A DNA stretch of 64,000 nucleotides from assembly GCA_900769945.1 (NCBI GenBank), contig CAAGIO010000010.1, positions 3,024 through 67,023 of the forward strand, written 5' to 3'. The notes below the pieces were generated by a model. It was not told the origin of the DNA and made no database searches. It worked only from the letters and a program-made list of their open reading frames with translations. Below are positions 42,870 to 51,539 of this stretch, in pieces. Source of the DNA: Bacteroidales bacterium. Its GTDB lineage: Bacteria; Bacteroidota; Bacteroidia; Bacteroidales; F082. The position numbers and the translations under genes were made by a program. The number at the start of each line of letters is the position of its first letter. Positions within the stretch are counted from its first letter, which is position 1.

Positions 42870-44603
42870 ATGAGACGTATTTTTTTGATAGTGGCAGCAT
42901 TGTTATGTGCCACAACGGCTTACGCCCAAGATTTTACCAATAGGTCGAAGGTCACCGGCAGCTTCCAAGCCGACGGCAACTATTATTGGGAGGACAAGGG
43001 CATCGACATCACTGCTGAGGAAATAAACGGTGAGAGCTTCGGTGCCTACGGCTTCGGCAAGATACAGTACAACCTTGGCGACTTCACCGCCGGCTTCCGT
43101 TTCGAGGCATACCAGAACACCAAGATGTCAGGCTTCGACACAAGGGTCAAAGGCATGGGCATCGCAAACTATTTCGCAACATACGACAACGGCACCATCG
43201 GCGTCACCGTCGGAGACATCTACGACCAGTTCGGCAACGGCCTTATCTTCCGCACATACGAGGAGTGGACCCTCGGCTTCGACAACTCCATCAGAGGTAT
43301 GCGCGTGGTATATCGCCCGTTCGACGGCGTCTCGGTGAAGGCACTCTATGGCAAACAGAGATTCTATTGGAAATCATACGAGGAAGAAAGAGGCCTTGTG
43401 CGCGGCATCGACGCAGAATGGGACCTCAACCAGAGCATCAGATGCCTGAACGACGCTAAATTCAGGACATCTATTGGCGGCAGCTTCGTGAGCAAATACG
43501 AGAAAGGTAAGACACGCGAAGAAGGCGGCAACATCTACAACCTGCCCGAAAACGTCGCAGCTTACGCCGGAAGGATGAACCTCGGATACGGACGCTTCGG
43601 ATTCTCAGCAGAATACGCCCGCAAAATCAATGACCCTTCGGTATTCAACAACTGGATCTACCGCGACGGCCAGGAAGTCCTCGCATCATTGTCTTACTCA
43701 CAGAAAGGACTTGGAGCAGTGCTTCAGGTGAAACGTGTTGACAACATGAGCTTCAAATCAATGCGCACAGCAACACAGAACGACCTCGACCTCGGCTTCA
43801 TACCTCCTATCAACTACACCCACACTCACAGCCTCCCCTCAATGTTCTCTTACTCCACACAGCCTAACGGCGAGATGGGCGTACAGTTCCAAATCAACTA
43901 TTTGATTCCTAAGAAGACATTGCTCGGCGGCAAATACGGCACCAAGGTAGCATTCAACTACAGCCAAGTCAACGACATCGTCCGCGACTCTATCCAATAC
44001 AACGGACAGAACACCATCAACATGCCGGGAACATTAGGATACACCTCCCCGTTCTTCGCTATTGGCGACAGGGTCTTCTACCGAGACATCAACTTAGAGA
44101 TTGAGAAGAAAATAAACAAGAGACTCAGCCTCACCCTCATGTATATCAACCTCCTCTACGACATGGAGACTATTGAGAACCACCCAGGCGCAGAAGTGGT
44201 GAAAGCCAATATAGCCTTCGGTGAGGTAGTCTATAAAATCAACAACAAGAACAGCATCCGCCTTGAGCTCCAGCACATGTGGGACAACATAGGGAAAAAC
44301 CATGAGATTGAGGCAGGCCATGAGGCTTATTACAAGAAACGCGGCAACTGGACCGCCTTCCTCCTTGAATATACTATCGCCCCAAAATGGTTCATCTCTG
44401 TCGCCGACAAATACAACTACGGCAACCCTATCGCTGACAACCGCGACCACTATTTCACCGGCTCTGTCGGATTCATCAAAGACCAGACACGTATTGCCCT
44501 CAGCGGCGGCCGCCAGAGCGAAGGCCTCGTATGCGTGGGCGGCGTATGCAGGACAGTACCGGCATCAAGCGGTATCGCATTAACTATTACAACATCATTC
44601 TAA
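42870..44603 (+). CDS. DUF6029 family outer-membrane protein
   Basis: A signal peptide (MRRIFLIVAALLCATTAYAQ) heads a 577-residue protein dominated by amphipathic beta-strands, for example YGFGKIQYNLGDFTAGFRFE, ISVADKYNYGNPIADNRDHY and GSVGFIKDQTRIALSGGRQS, and ends with a hydrophobic C-terminal strand (SGIALTITTSF) that fits outer-membrane barrel insertion. The N-terminal domain VTGSFQADGNYYWEDKGI is typical of DUF6029. Family members are widespread in Bacteroidales and mostly unstudied. It starts 18 bases after the TlpA gene and ends before the Omp28-like gene. Confidence 0.82.
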   Translation: MRRIFLIVAALLCATTAYAQDFTNRSKVTGSFQADGNYYWEDKGIDITAEEINGESFGAYGFGKIQYNLGDFTAGFRFEAYQNTKMSGFDTRVKGMGIANYFATYDNGTIGVTVGDIYDQFGNGLIFRTYEEWTLGFDNSIRGMRVVYRPFDGVSVKALYGKQRFYWKSYEEERGLVRGIDAEWDLNQSIRCLNDAKFRTSIGGSFVSKYEKGKTREEGGNIYNLPENVAAYAGRMNLGYGRFGFSAEYARKINDPSVFNNWIYRDGQEVLASLSYSQKGLGAVLQVKRVDNMSFKSMRTATQNDLDLGFIPPINYTHTHSLPSMFSYSTQPNGEMGVQFQINYLIPKKTLLGGKYGTKVAFNYSQVNDIVRDSIQYNGQNTINMPGTLGYTSPFFAIGDRVFYRDINLEIEKKINKRLSLTLMYINLLYDMETIENHPGAEVVKANIAFGEVVYKINNKNSIRLELQHMWDNIGKNHEIEAGHEAYYKKRGNWTAFLLEYTIAPKWFISVADKYNYGNPIADNRDHYFTGSVGFIKDQTRIALSGGRQSEGLVCVGGVCRTVPASSGIALTITTSF

Positions 44604-44608
44604 ACATC

Positions 44609-45463
44609 ATGAACATGAAAAAGACATCATTATTATTTCTCAGCACAGCATTAGCAATCGCAACAGTGTCGTGCGACAAACTTAATGAACCTTTCATCAT
44701 CGAGCCTATCGTCGCCACAGCAGACACCATCCCTATGACTGCTGACGACACCATCAACTTCGATGGCAAGGTGGTGGTGCTTCTCGAAGACTACACCGGC
44801 GTGAAATGCAACAACTGCCCGGAAGCAGCGGTGATAGCCAATGAGCTTCAAGAGCAAAACGAAGGACACCTCATCGTCTTAGGCGTACACCCGAAAAGCG
44901 CGTTACAACTCCCAGCCGGCGGATTCCCAGACTTCAGGACCGACGACGGACACGCTTGGAACGAGAACTTCGGTATAGGAAGCTACCCTAACGGCATGGT
45001 GAACCGTAAAAACGTCATCGGCCACGCCGAATGGGCTACAGCAGTAAACAACGAGATAGGGAAAGACGCCCCAGCAAGAGTCGTGATAAAATCTAATTAC
45101 AACGATGAAACACGCGAACTCGAACTGAGCATCCACACTGTGTTCTTGAAAGATGTAGAAGGTAAGATAAACCTCACCACATGTATCATGGAAGATAGCA
45201 TCATCGGCAAACAGGTGACCCCGACCGGTATCGACACGAACTACATGCACCGCCATGTCTTCAGAGGTACCGCCGACGGCATCACTTGGGGCAGAACCCT
45301 CGACAACACCGCAACAACAATCTCTAAAGACAGAAGGTTCGTCACAAACATGAAGTTTAATGTCAATGAGGACTTTAACGCCGACGAGCTCTATATCATA
45401 GCCCTCATCACCAATGACGACACTAAAGAAGTTTTGATGGCATCAGAGACAAAAATAAAATAA
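44609..45463 (+). CDS. Omp28-related lipoprotein with thioredoxin-like CxxC
   Basis: The signal segment MNMKKTSLLFLSTALAIATV is followed by SC, so the protein is probably lipidated at Cys22 (or Cys20 if started at the next ATG, 44615). The middle has the Omp28/thioredoxin-fold feature LLEDYTGVKCNNCPEAAVIA, a CxxC, then HLIVLGVHPKSALQLPAGGF. Beta-rich C-terminal parts follow. Omp28-related proteins are surface lipoproteins described as adhesins in Porphyromonas. The CxxC next to a TlpA gene suggests redox partnership. It starts five bases after DUF6029. Confidence 0.85.
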   Translation: MNMKKTSLLFLSTALAIATVSCDKLNEPFIIEPIVATADTIPMTADDTINFDGKVVVLLEDYTGVKCNNCPEAAVIANELQEQNEGHLIVLGVHPKSALQLPAGGFPDFRTDDGHAWNENFGIGSYPNGMVNRKNVIGHAEWATAVNNEIGKDAPARVVIKSNYNDETRELELSIHTVFLKDVEGKINLTTCIMEDSIIGKQVTPTGIDTNYMHRHVFRGTADGITWGRTLDNTATTISKDRRFVTNMKFNVNEDFNADELYIIALITNDDTKEVLMASETKIK

Positions 45464-45485
45464 CAAAATAACAAAAAAACAAACT

Positions 45486-46271
45486 ATGAAAAAGCATCTG
45501 TTATTAGCACTATGTCTCGCATTGTTCGTGACATCATGCAAGAAAGACGAGCCAGAAACTCCGGCTCCAACTCCTGAAGAGCAAGGATGCGACACCCCAT
45601 TTCTCTATAGTATTTCCTCCTTTGACAACGAGGTGGAACTGGTTTGGGGTAACACAGGCGCATTATCCTACAAAGTCTATAGGAACGATGTCGTTATCGC
45701 ATCAGGCATCACTGACACCACCTATTCAGAGGTAGTGCCTTTTGGAGAGTATTTTTACCAAATACAAGGTGTTTGCAACTACGGCGAGTCAGAGAAGTCT
45801 TTTGAGACAACCATCTTTGTTGACAACCCTTGGTATGGTGAGTATTCTGGAGAGATAGGCCTTAACGGAACAGTTGCAGTCAACATGGGAGGCATCAGTG
45901 TACCTGTTGAGCAGACACTCAGCGATTTGTCCATGAGCCTCACTGAGACTGACGACCCAAACAAGGTCAAGGTAGTTATCACAACATCATCTGGTCGGAC
46001 GATAGAGTGCGAAGCCAACATTGATGGCTATGATGCTACAGTGCCTACATTCAAACTTGAAAGCATTACTATGCCGTTCGAATACAACGGGATGACCCTT
46101 GAACTTGAATTGGACATCACAATTAGTGATGTAGCCGCCAACTACTCCCTAAACGAGATTAACGGTACAGGCAAGGCGACAGGCACAAGCAAGATTGAGC
46201 TGTTCGGTCAAAGCATTGATGCTGACATGGATATTGACCTCGACATTTACTTCAAGAATGCTGGGGAATGA
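45486..46271 (+). CDS. Lipoprotein with fibronectin-type-III-like domain
   Basis: A signal MKKHLLLALCLALFVTSCKK has its lipobox Cys at residue 18. A proline-rich linker (PAPTPEEQG) follows, then a single FN3-like sandwich (VELVWGNTGALSYKVYRNDV, YFYQIQGVCNYGESEKSFET) and a second beta-rich domain of about 150 residues with LELELDITISDVAANYS, like calycin-type domains. No enzyme motif is seen. It is the last gene of the manA/TlpA/DUF6029/Omp28 run. Confidence 0.75.
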   Translation: MKKHLLLALCLALFVTSCKKDEPETPAPTPEEQGCDTPFLYSISSFDNEVELVWGNTGALSYKVYRNDVVIASGITDTTYSEVVPFGEYFYQIQGVCNYGESEKSFETTIFVDNPWYGEYSGEIGLNGTVAVNMGGISVPVEQTLSDLSMSLTETDDPNKVKVVITTSSGRTIECEANIDGYDATVPTFKLESITMPFEYNGMTLELELDITISDVAANYSLNEINGTGKATGTSKIELFGQSIDADMDIDLDIYFKNAGE

Positions 46272-46280
46272 AAATGAAAA

Positions 46281-46300
46281 AGGAGGTCGAAAGACCTCCT
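46281..46300. terminator. Hairpin terminator shared by the operon end and tRNA-fMet
   Basis: AGGAGGTC, loop GAAA, GACCTCCT at 46281-46300 is a perfect 8-bp stem. On the minus strand it is followed by TTTTTCATTTTC, so it terminates the tRNA transcript; on the plus strand only a weak T run follows. Confidence 0.8.
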
Positions 46301-46307
46301 TACTTAG

Positions 46308-46381
<74 letters not shown>

Positions 46382-46400
46382 TCGTGATTGATTTCGGCTG

Positions 46401-46408
46401 CAAAATTA
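46401..46408 (-). promoter_or_regulatory. -7 promoter element of tRNA-fMet
   Basis: Minus-strand TAATTTTG, TAnnTTTG match, 19 bases upstream of the tRNA 5' end. Confidence 0.5.
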
Positions 46409-46466
46409 CTATAAAAAAGCAATCGTGTCAAGAGTTTTTTAAAATTTTTTTGAAATATTTTTTAAT

Positions 46467-47348
46467 ATGGATCATAAAGCAGGATATGTCAACATCATAG
46501 GCAAGCCAAACGTTGGAAAATCAACGCTTATGAACGCGCTTGTAGGAGAGAAAATCTCCATCATCACATCAAAAGCACAGACCACAAGGCACAGGATTTT
46601 AGGAATTGTCAACGGAGAAGACTTCCAGATAGTGTTTTCTGACACTCCGGGAATAATAAAAAAGCCGGCTTACAAGATGCACGAGATAATGAACCAGTAC
46701 ATCAAAGTGGCCTTCATTGACGCCGACCTGATACTTTACGTTGTTGACATCACCGACAAGAAGATTGACGAGGAGACGACAGAACGCATAAAGGCCATGG
46801 ACGTCCCAGTGTTCGTCCTCCTGAACAAGATAGACCTCTCAAACCAAGAAGAGGTAGAGAAAGCCGTAGCATATTGGAGCGAGGCGATACCACAAGCCAC
46901 CGTGTTCCCCATCTCAGCGAAACATGAGGCTAACATCCAATATGTACTTGAGAACATCATACAGAAGCTCCCGGAATGCCCGCCGTATTTCCCGAAAGAC
47001 GAGTTGACAGACCGCTCGATGCGATTCTTCATCACCGAGATTATCAGGGAGAAGATACTGCTCAACTATCAGCAGGAGATCCCTTACAGCGTGGAGGTTG
47101 TCGTTGACGCCTACGAGGAGAGCCAGAACCTCATCAACATCAAAGCCACCATCTTCGCATCGCGCGAATCGCAGAAAGCTATATTAATAGGTAAAGGCGG
47201 CAGCGCAATAAAGAAGACCGGCATAATGGCACGCGCTGATATTGAAGAGTTTACAGGAAAGAAAATCTTCCTCGACCTGCGCGTGAAGGTTGACAAGGAC
47301 TGGAGAGATAACGAGGAAGAGCTGAGACATTTCGGATACGAAGCATAA
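46467..47348 (+). CDS. era: GTPase Era
   Basis: Era is a membrane-associated GTPase that helps mature 16S rRNA and assemble 30S subunits. GTPase motifs: G1 IIGKPNVGKSTLMNALVGEK, G3 FSDTPGIIKKPAYKMHEIMN, G4 LLNKIDL and G5 ISAKHEANI. The C-terminal KH domain, which contacts the 3' end of 16S rRNA, has the GKGGSAIKKTGIMARADIEE segment. The length, 293 residues, is normal. It lies 36 bases upstream of der, which is the usual pairing of two ribosome-assembly GTPases in Bacteroidales. Confidence 0.97.
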   Translation: MDHKAGYVNIIGKPNVGKSTLMNALVGEKISIITSKAQTTRHRILGIVNGEDFQIVFSDTPGIIKKPAYKMHEIMNQYIKVAFIDADLILYVVDITDKKIDEETTERIKAMDVPVFVLLNKIDLSNQEEVEKAVAYWSEAIPQATVFPISAKHEANIQYVLENIIQKLPECPPYFPKDELTDRSMRFFITEIIREKILLNYQQEIPYSVEVVVDAYEESQNLINIKATIFASRESQKAILIGKGGSAIKKTGIMARADIEEFTGKKIFLDLRVKVDKDWRDNEEELRHFGYEA

Positions 47349-47383
47349 GAATCAACAAAAAACATTCAAACAAAAAGATACAA

Positions 47384-48691
47384 ATGAGTAATATCGTAGC
47401 TATAGTAGGAAGACCTAATGTCGGGAAATCAACGTTATTCAACCGACTTGTGCAGTCGCGACAAGCCATTGTGGAGGAGACAAGTGGGGTGACGCGCGAC
47501 CGCCATTACGGACACAGCGACTGGAGCGGAAAGAGCTTCACTGTCATTGACACCGGCGGTTATGTAGTAGGGTCGGACGATATCTTTGAGGAAGAGATAA
47601 GGAAACAGGTCAACCTCGCCATCGATGAGGCAAACGTCATCATCTTCGTCGTTGACGGACAGGCAGGAGTGCATGTCCTTGACGAAGACGTGGCAGCCAT
47701 CTTACGCAAATGCAAGAAGAAAGTCATACTCGCGGTGAACAAGACCGACATCCCATGCAAATACGGTGAGGCCTCGGAGTTCTACTCACTCGGTCTCGGA
47801 GAAGTGTTCCCCTTCTCTGCAATGACAGGCACGGGCACAGGCGAGCTGCTCGACGAGGTGGTAAAACACCTCCCTTCAGACAGCACCGACGACTATTCCG
47901 GACTGCCACGGTTCGCAGTGGTGGGACGCCCTAACGTGGGTAAGTCATCAATGGTCAACGCCTTCCTTGGACAAGACCGACATATAGTGACAAACATAGC
48001 GGGCACAACACGCGACAGCAACAACACACGTTTCAACGCCTTCGGTATGGACTTCATGCTCGTGGACACCGCCGGCCTTCGTAAGAAAAGCAAGGTGTCA
48101 GAAAACATAGAGTTCTACTCCGTCATGCGCTCCATCAGAGCCATCGAGGAATGCGACGTGGCAATACTCATCATCGACGCCACGACAGGCTTCGAGGCCC
48201 AAGACATGAATATCCTTCGTCTCGTGGAGAGGAACAAGAAAGGCCTCGTCATCGTGGTGAACAAATGGGACCTCATCGAGAAAGACTCCAACACCCACCT
48301 TGGCTTCGAGAACGCAATACGTGAGAAGACAGCACCGTTCGTCGATTACCCAATCATCTTCACTTCGGCTATCAACAGACAGAGGACGTTCAAGGTGCTT
48401 GAGACCGCCCATGAGGTGTATGAGAACAGAGAGCGCAAAGTGCCGGTACGCGAGCTTAACGACACCTTGCTTGAGATTATCAACAGCCAGCCTCCTCAGA
48501 TAGCATCAAGAGGCAGGTTCTTGAAAATCAAATATATAACACAGCTGAAAAGCCCTACTCCACAGTTTATCTTCTTCTGTAACCTGCCTAAAGACGTGAA
48601 AGAGTCATATAGGAGGTATCTTGAGAACAAGATAAGGAGCCTCTGGGATTTCCACGGAGTACCGATACAGCTGTTCTTCAGGGAGAAATAA
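47384..48691 (+). CDS. der: GTPase Der (EngA)
   Basis: Der has two tandem GTPase domains and matures the 50S subunit. The first domain has IVAIVGRPNVGKSTLFNRLV, TGGYV and NKTDIPC; the second has FAVVGRPNVGKSSMVNAFLG, VDTAGLRKKSKVSENIEFYS, NKWDLIEKD and TSAINRQ. A C-terminal KH-like domain ends FFREK. The length, 435 residues, is complete. The gene is followed two bases later by the S4-domain gene. Confidence 0.97.
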   Translation: MSNIVAIVGRPNVGKSTLFNRLVQSRQAIVEETSGVTRDRHYGHSDWSGKSFTVIDTGGYVVGSDDIFEEEIRKQVNLAIDEANVIIFVVDGQAGVHVLDEDVAAILRKCKKKVILAVNKTDIPCKYGEASEFYSLGLGEVFPFSAMTGTGTGELLDEVVKHLPSDSTDDYSGLPRFAVVGRPNVGKSSMVNAFLGQDRHIVTNIAGTTRDSNNTRFNAFGMDFMLVDTAGLRKKSKVSENIEFYSVMRSIRAIEECDVAILIIDATTGFEAQDMNILRLVERNKKGLVIVVNKWDLIEKDSNTHLGFENAIREKTAPFVDYPIIFTSAINRQRTFKVLETAHEVYENRERKVPVRELNDTLLEIINSQPPQIASRGRFLKIKYITQLKSPTPQFIFFCNLPKDVKESYRRYLENKIRSLWDFHGVPIQLFFREK

Positions 48692-48693
48692 CT

Positions 48694-49077
48694 ATGGAAC
48701 TCGACGAGTTAAGAATAGACAAATGGTTGTGGTGTGCGCGTCTTTTCAAGACGCGCACCATGGCCGCCGACGCCTGCAAAGGCGGCAAGGTGAAAGTCAA
48801 CGAGGTATCAATGAAACCCTCACATGATGTGAAATGCGGAGAGATAATAAGCGTGCAATTAGGACAGCTGCACAAGATGGTAGAGGTGCTCAGCATCCCT
48901 AAAAGCCGCGTCTCCCCTAAAGACGTGCCCCTTATCTATAACGACCTGACTCCTCAAGAAGAATATGAACGCATAGAGTTCATGCACGCCTATAAAGTGG
49001 AATACCGCGACAGAGGCTCAGGCAGACCAACAAAAAAAGAAAGAAGAATACTCGACAAACTGAAAAACGAAGACTAA
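48694..49077 (+). CDS. S4-domain RNA-binding protein (HslR/RlbA-like)
   Basis: A 127-residue protein consisting of an S4 RNA-binding fold: ELRIDKWLWCARLFKTRTMA, then ACKGGKVKVNEVSMKPSHDV, then GEIISVQLGQL. A basic C-terminal extension (RGSGRPTKKERRILDKLKNE) follows. Relatives such as Hsp15 bind stalled 50S subunits. It begins two bases after der and likely shares its transcript, which fits a ribosome-related role. Confidence 0.9.
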   Translation: MELDELRIDKWLWCARLFKTRTMAADACKGGKVKVNEVSMKPSHDVKCGEIISVQLGQLHKMVEVLSIPKSRVSPKDVPLIYNDLTPQEEYERIEFMHAYKVEYRDRGSGRPTKKERRILDKLKNED

Positions 49078-49091
49078 CAATATCATTCATT

Positions 49092-49502
49092 ATGGCAACA
49101 ATAACAGGAACTTACAAAGGAAACCTACGTAACGAGATGACTCATCTCCAATCAGGAAACACCATCGTCACCGACGCTCCTACCGACAACCACGGCATGG
49201 GCGCAGCCTTCTCTCCCACCGACCTCACTTGCGCCGCTTTAGCAGCCTGCATGATGACAATAATGGGAATAAACGCTCAAAACCAACAGATTAACATCGA
49301 CGGGACAACATACGAGGTGAATAAGACTATGTCAGCAGACCCTCGCAGAATAGGACAGATAGACATCATCTTCTCCTTCCCTCCTATCCAATACACTGAA
49401 AAACAAAAGGTTATACTTAGGAAAGCAGCAGAGAGCTGCCCCGTCGGGAAGTCGCTACACCCTGATGTGAAAATCAACCTCACCCTGAAATTCCAAGAAT
49501 AA
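49092..49502 (+). CDS. OsmC family peroxiredoxin-like protein
   Basis: A 136-residue OsmC/Ohr-fold protein. The two redox cysteines sit in LAACMMTIMGINAQNQQI and AAESCPVGKSLHPDVKINLT, the standard positions for thiol-dependent peroxide reduction. The first segment (GKY-type MATITGTYKGNLR, then GMGAAFSPTDLTCAALAACM) is typical. It is 14 bases downstream of the S4 gene and 35 bases upstream of queA. Confidence 0.9.
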   Translation: MATITGTYKGNLRNEMTHLQSGNTIVTDAPTDNHGMGAAFSPTDLTCAALAACMMTIMGINAQNQQINIDGTTYEVNKTMSADPRRIGQIDIIFSFPPIQYTEKQKVILRKAAESCPVGKSLHPDVKINLTLKFQE

Positions 49503-49537
49503 CAACAGAGACACACCTCTCCCACAATATCCACAGC

Positions 49538-50764
49538 ATGATTTCTAACGTTAAAAACATCAACATCGCCGATTTCGACTATCCGCTACCAGAAGAGAGG
49601 ATTGCAAAATATCCTCTTGCCGAGAGAGACGCCTCCAAGCTCCTTGTGATGAGAGGCGACGACATACAAGAAGACCGTTTCAGCAACATCGGCAGGCACC
49701 TGCCCAAGAACTCTCTTTTGGTTTTGAACGAGACGAAGGTAGTACGCGCACGTCTGCAGTTCGTCAAGGATTCGGGAGCGGCGATAGAGATTTTCTGTTT
49801 GGAACCCGTGTCATGCAATGGCGACTACCAGCTTGTGTTCGCCTCAGGCTCGCCGGTGGAATGGCGCTGCCTTGTAGGAAATTCAAGGAGATGGAAGAGT
49901 GGAGAGCTATCAATGCCGTTGAGAACCAATGGTAAAGAAGTGACATTAAAAGCTAAGCGCGTGGAGAGGAACGACGCATACTCGTTGATACGCTTCTCAT
50001 GGGAGCCTGAAGAGATAAGTTTCGCCGAGGTGCTTGAGTCGGCGGGAGAGATACCATTGCCGCCCTACCTGCATCGCGAGGCGGAGCCGAGCGATAGGGA
50101 ACGCTACCAGACGGTGTTCGCAAAAAACGAAGGCTCGGTAGCAGCCCCCACCGCATCGTTGCATCTCACTAAACCACTGATAGCCAAGCTGAAAGAAGAA
50201 GGCCATGAGTTCGATGAGGTGACACTGCACGTTGGAGCAGGCACCTTCCGCCCCGTAGCCTCCGACACCATAGGCGAACACGAGATGCACTCCGAATCAA
50301 TAATAATTAGGAAAAAGTTCATAGAGAACCTGCTGCATAACATCGACAGAACGATAATACCTGTTGGCACAACAAGCATGCGCACCATAGAGTCGCTCTA
50401 TTGGATTGGGGTGATGATGACAGAGCAAGGCTTAGAAGAAAGAAACATCCATGTTAACCAATGGTTCCCGTATCAGGACAGAGAGCATCTCCCAACAGCG
50501 GAGGAGTCGTTGATGGCGACACTCAAATATCTTGAGACTCATAATCTCGATGTCTTGCACGCAACCACAGCACTGATGATTGCGCCATCATGCCCTATAA
50601 TGCTCTCCAAGGCGTTGATTACCAACTTCCATCAGCCAAAAAGCACATTACTCCTGCTCGTCTGCGCCCTCATAGGGAAACGATGGGAGAAGGCTTACGC
50701 CTACGCTCTCGCACACGGCTTCCGTTTCCTCAGCTACGGCGACAGCTGCCTTTTCATCCCATGA
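49538..50764 (+). CDS. queA: S-adenosylmethionine:tRNA ribosyltransferase-isomerase
   Basis: QueA transfers and isomerises the ribosyl moiety of SAM onto preQ1 in tRNA to make epoxyqueuosine. Seen: FDYPLPEERIAKYPLAERDA, SLLVLNETKVVRARL, GEIPLPPYLHREAEPSDRER, YQTVFAKNEGSVAAPTASLH, VTLHVGAGTFRPV and LITNFHQPKSTLLLLVCALI, all diagnostic. The length, 408 residues, includes a family-typical insertion. Its last eleven bases overlap the convergent response regulator gene. Confidence 0.95.
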   Translation: MISNVKNINIADFDYPLPEERIAKYPLAERDASKLLVMRGDDIQEDRFSNIGRHLPKNSLLVLNETKVVRARLQFVKDSGAAIEIFCLEPVSCNGDYQLVFASGSPVEWRCLVGNSRRWKSGELSMPLRTNGKEVTLKAKRVERNDAYSLIRFSWEPEEISFAEVLESAGEIPLPPYLHREAEPSDRERYQTVFAKNEGSVAAPTASLHLTKPLIAKLKEEGHEFDEVTLHVGAGTFRPVASDTIGEHEMHSESIIIRKKFIENLLHNIDRTIIPVGTTSMRTIESLYWIGVMMTEQGLEERNIHVNQWFPYQDREHLPTAEESLMATLKYLETHNLDVLHATTALMIAPSCPIMLSKALITNFHQPKSTLLLLVCALIGKRWEKAYAYALAHGFRFLSYGDSCLFIP

Positions 50765-51476
50765 CAGGCTCCATCACCACAAGGCGGAAACCCACACCAT
50801 GAACCGTCACAATGCTGACATCCGGGTCGGCCCTGAGATATTTACGCAAACGCGCGATGAAGACATCCATCGAACGCCCGATGAAATAATCGCTGCTGCC
50901 CCAAATCATCTTCAAGACCTTCTTACGCGTCACCAACTCGTTCTTGTTCTCGTAAAGAACCTTTAACAATGCCGCCTCCTTGCGCGTCAACGGCTGCTCC
51001 TTACCATCATGAATCAAAAGAAGATTCTTGGTGTCGAACACGAAACTGCCAAGCATTATCGTCTTCTCATCTTTTAACTCACTAACAGAGTCGTTATCCC
51101 TGAGACGCCGTGACATCATCGCAGTGCGCAGACCTAACTCCTTGTTCTGTAATGGCTTGACGACATAATCATCAATACGGAGATCAAGGTTACGCAACAT
51201 GTCAGAATGCCGGACACCATCTATCAGGAAAATCACCGGGATGTCGGGACAGAGCATCCTGAGCTGCACTGCAAGGGAGAAGCCGTCGGTCTCAGCCACA
51301 TCAGCATCAATGACACATAAATCCACATCGTTTTTCTTGAACAATTCAAGGGCGTCAAAGCTGTTACGGGCTTGAATAATTCTGTAAACCTCTAACGACA
51401 CACCACTGTTGACAGTGTCGTTCAAACATTGCCTATTACCAACAAAAAGTAAAGGAATCTTGCCTTGCTTATTCAT
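50754..51476 (-). CDS. OmpR-type response regulator with degenerate receiver domain
   Basis: The 240-residue protein has a receiver domain then a winged-helix DNA-binding domain (LTRKEAALLKVLYENKNELV, then SMDVFIARLRKYLRADPDV and SIVTVHGVGFRLVV). In the receiver the phospho-acceptor is Asp57 (IDADVAETDG) and Lys97 (YVVKPL) is kept, but the N-terminal acidic pair is replaced (LLFVGNRQ) and the Thr/Ser switch position is Ile85 (IFLIDG). It may therefore act without phosphorylation. No sensor kinase gene is adjacent. I start at the ATG at 51476 (MNKQGKIPLL); the frame extends 27 bases further. Targets are unknown. Confidence 0.85.
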   Translation of the reverse strand: MNKQGKIPLLFVGNRQCLNDTVNSGVSLEVYRIIQARNSFDALELFKKNDVDLCVIDADVAETDGFSLAVQLRMLCPDIPVIFLIDGVRHSDMLRNLDLRIDDYVVKPLQNKELGLRTAMMSRRLRDNDSVSELKDEKTIMLGSFVFDTKNLLLIHDGKEQPLTRKEAALLKVLYENKNELVTRKKVLKMIWGSSDYFIGRSMDVFIARLRKYLRADPDVSIVTVHGVGFRLVVMEPVMG

Positions 51477-51539
51477 AATATATTGTTTATCAATAATAAC
51501 CAACGAGGCAAGGTTTTGTTTAACAGGAAGAAAAATAAA

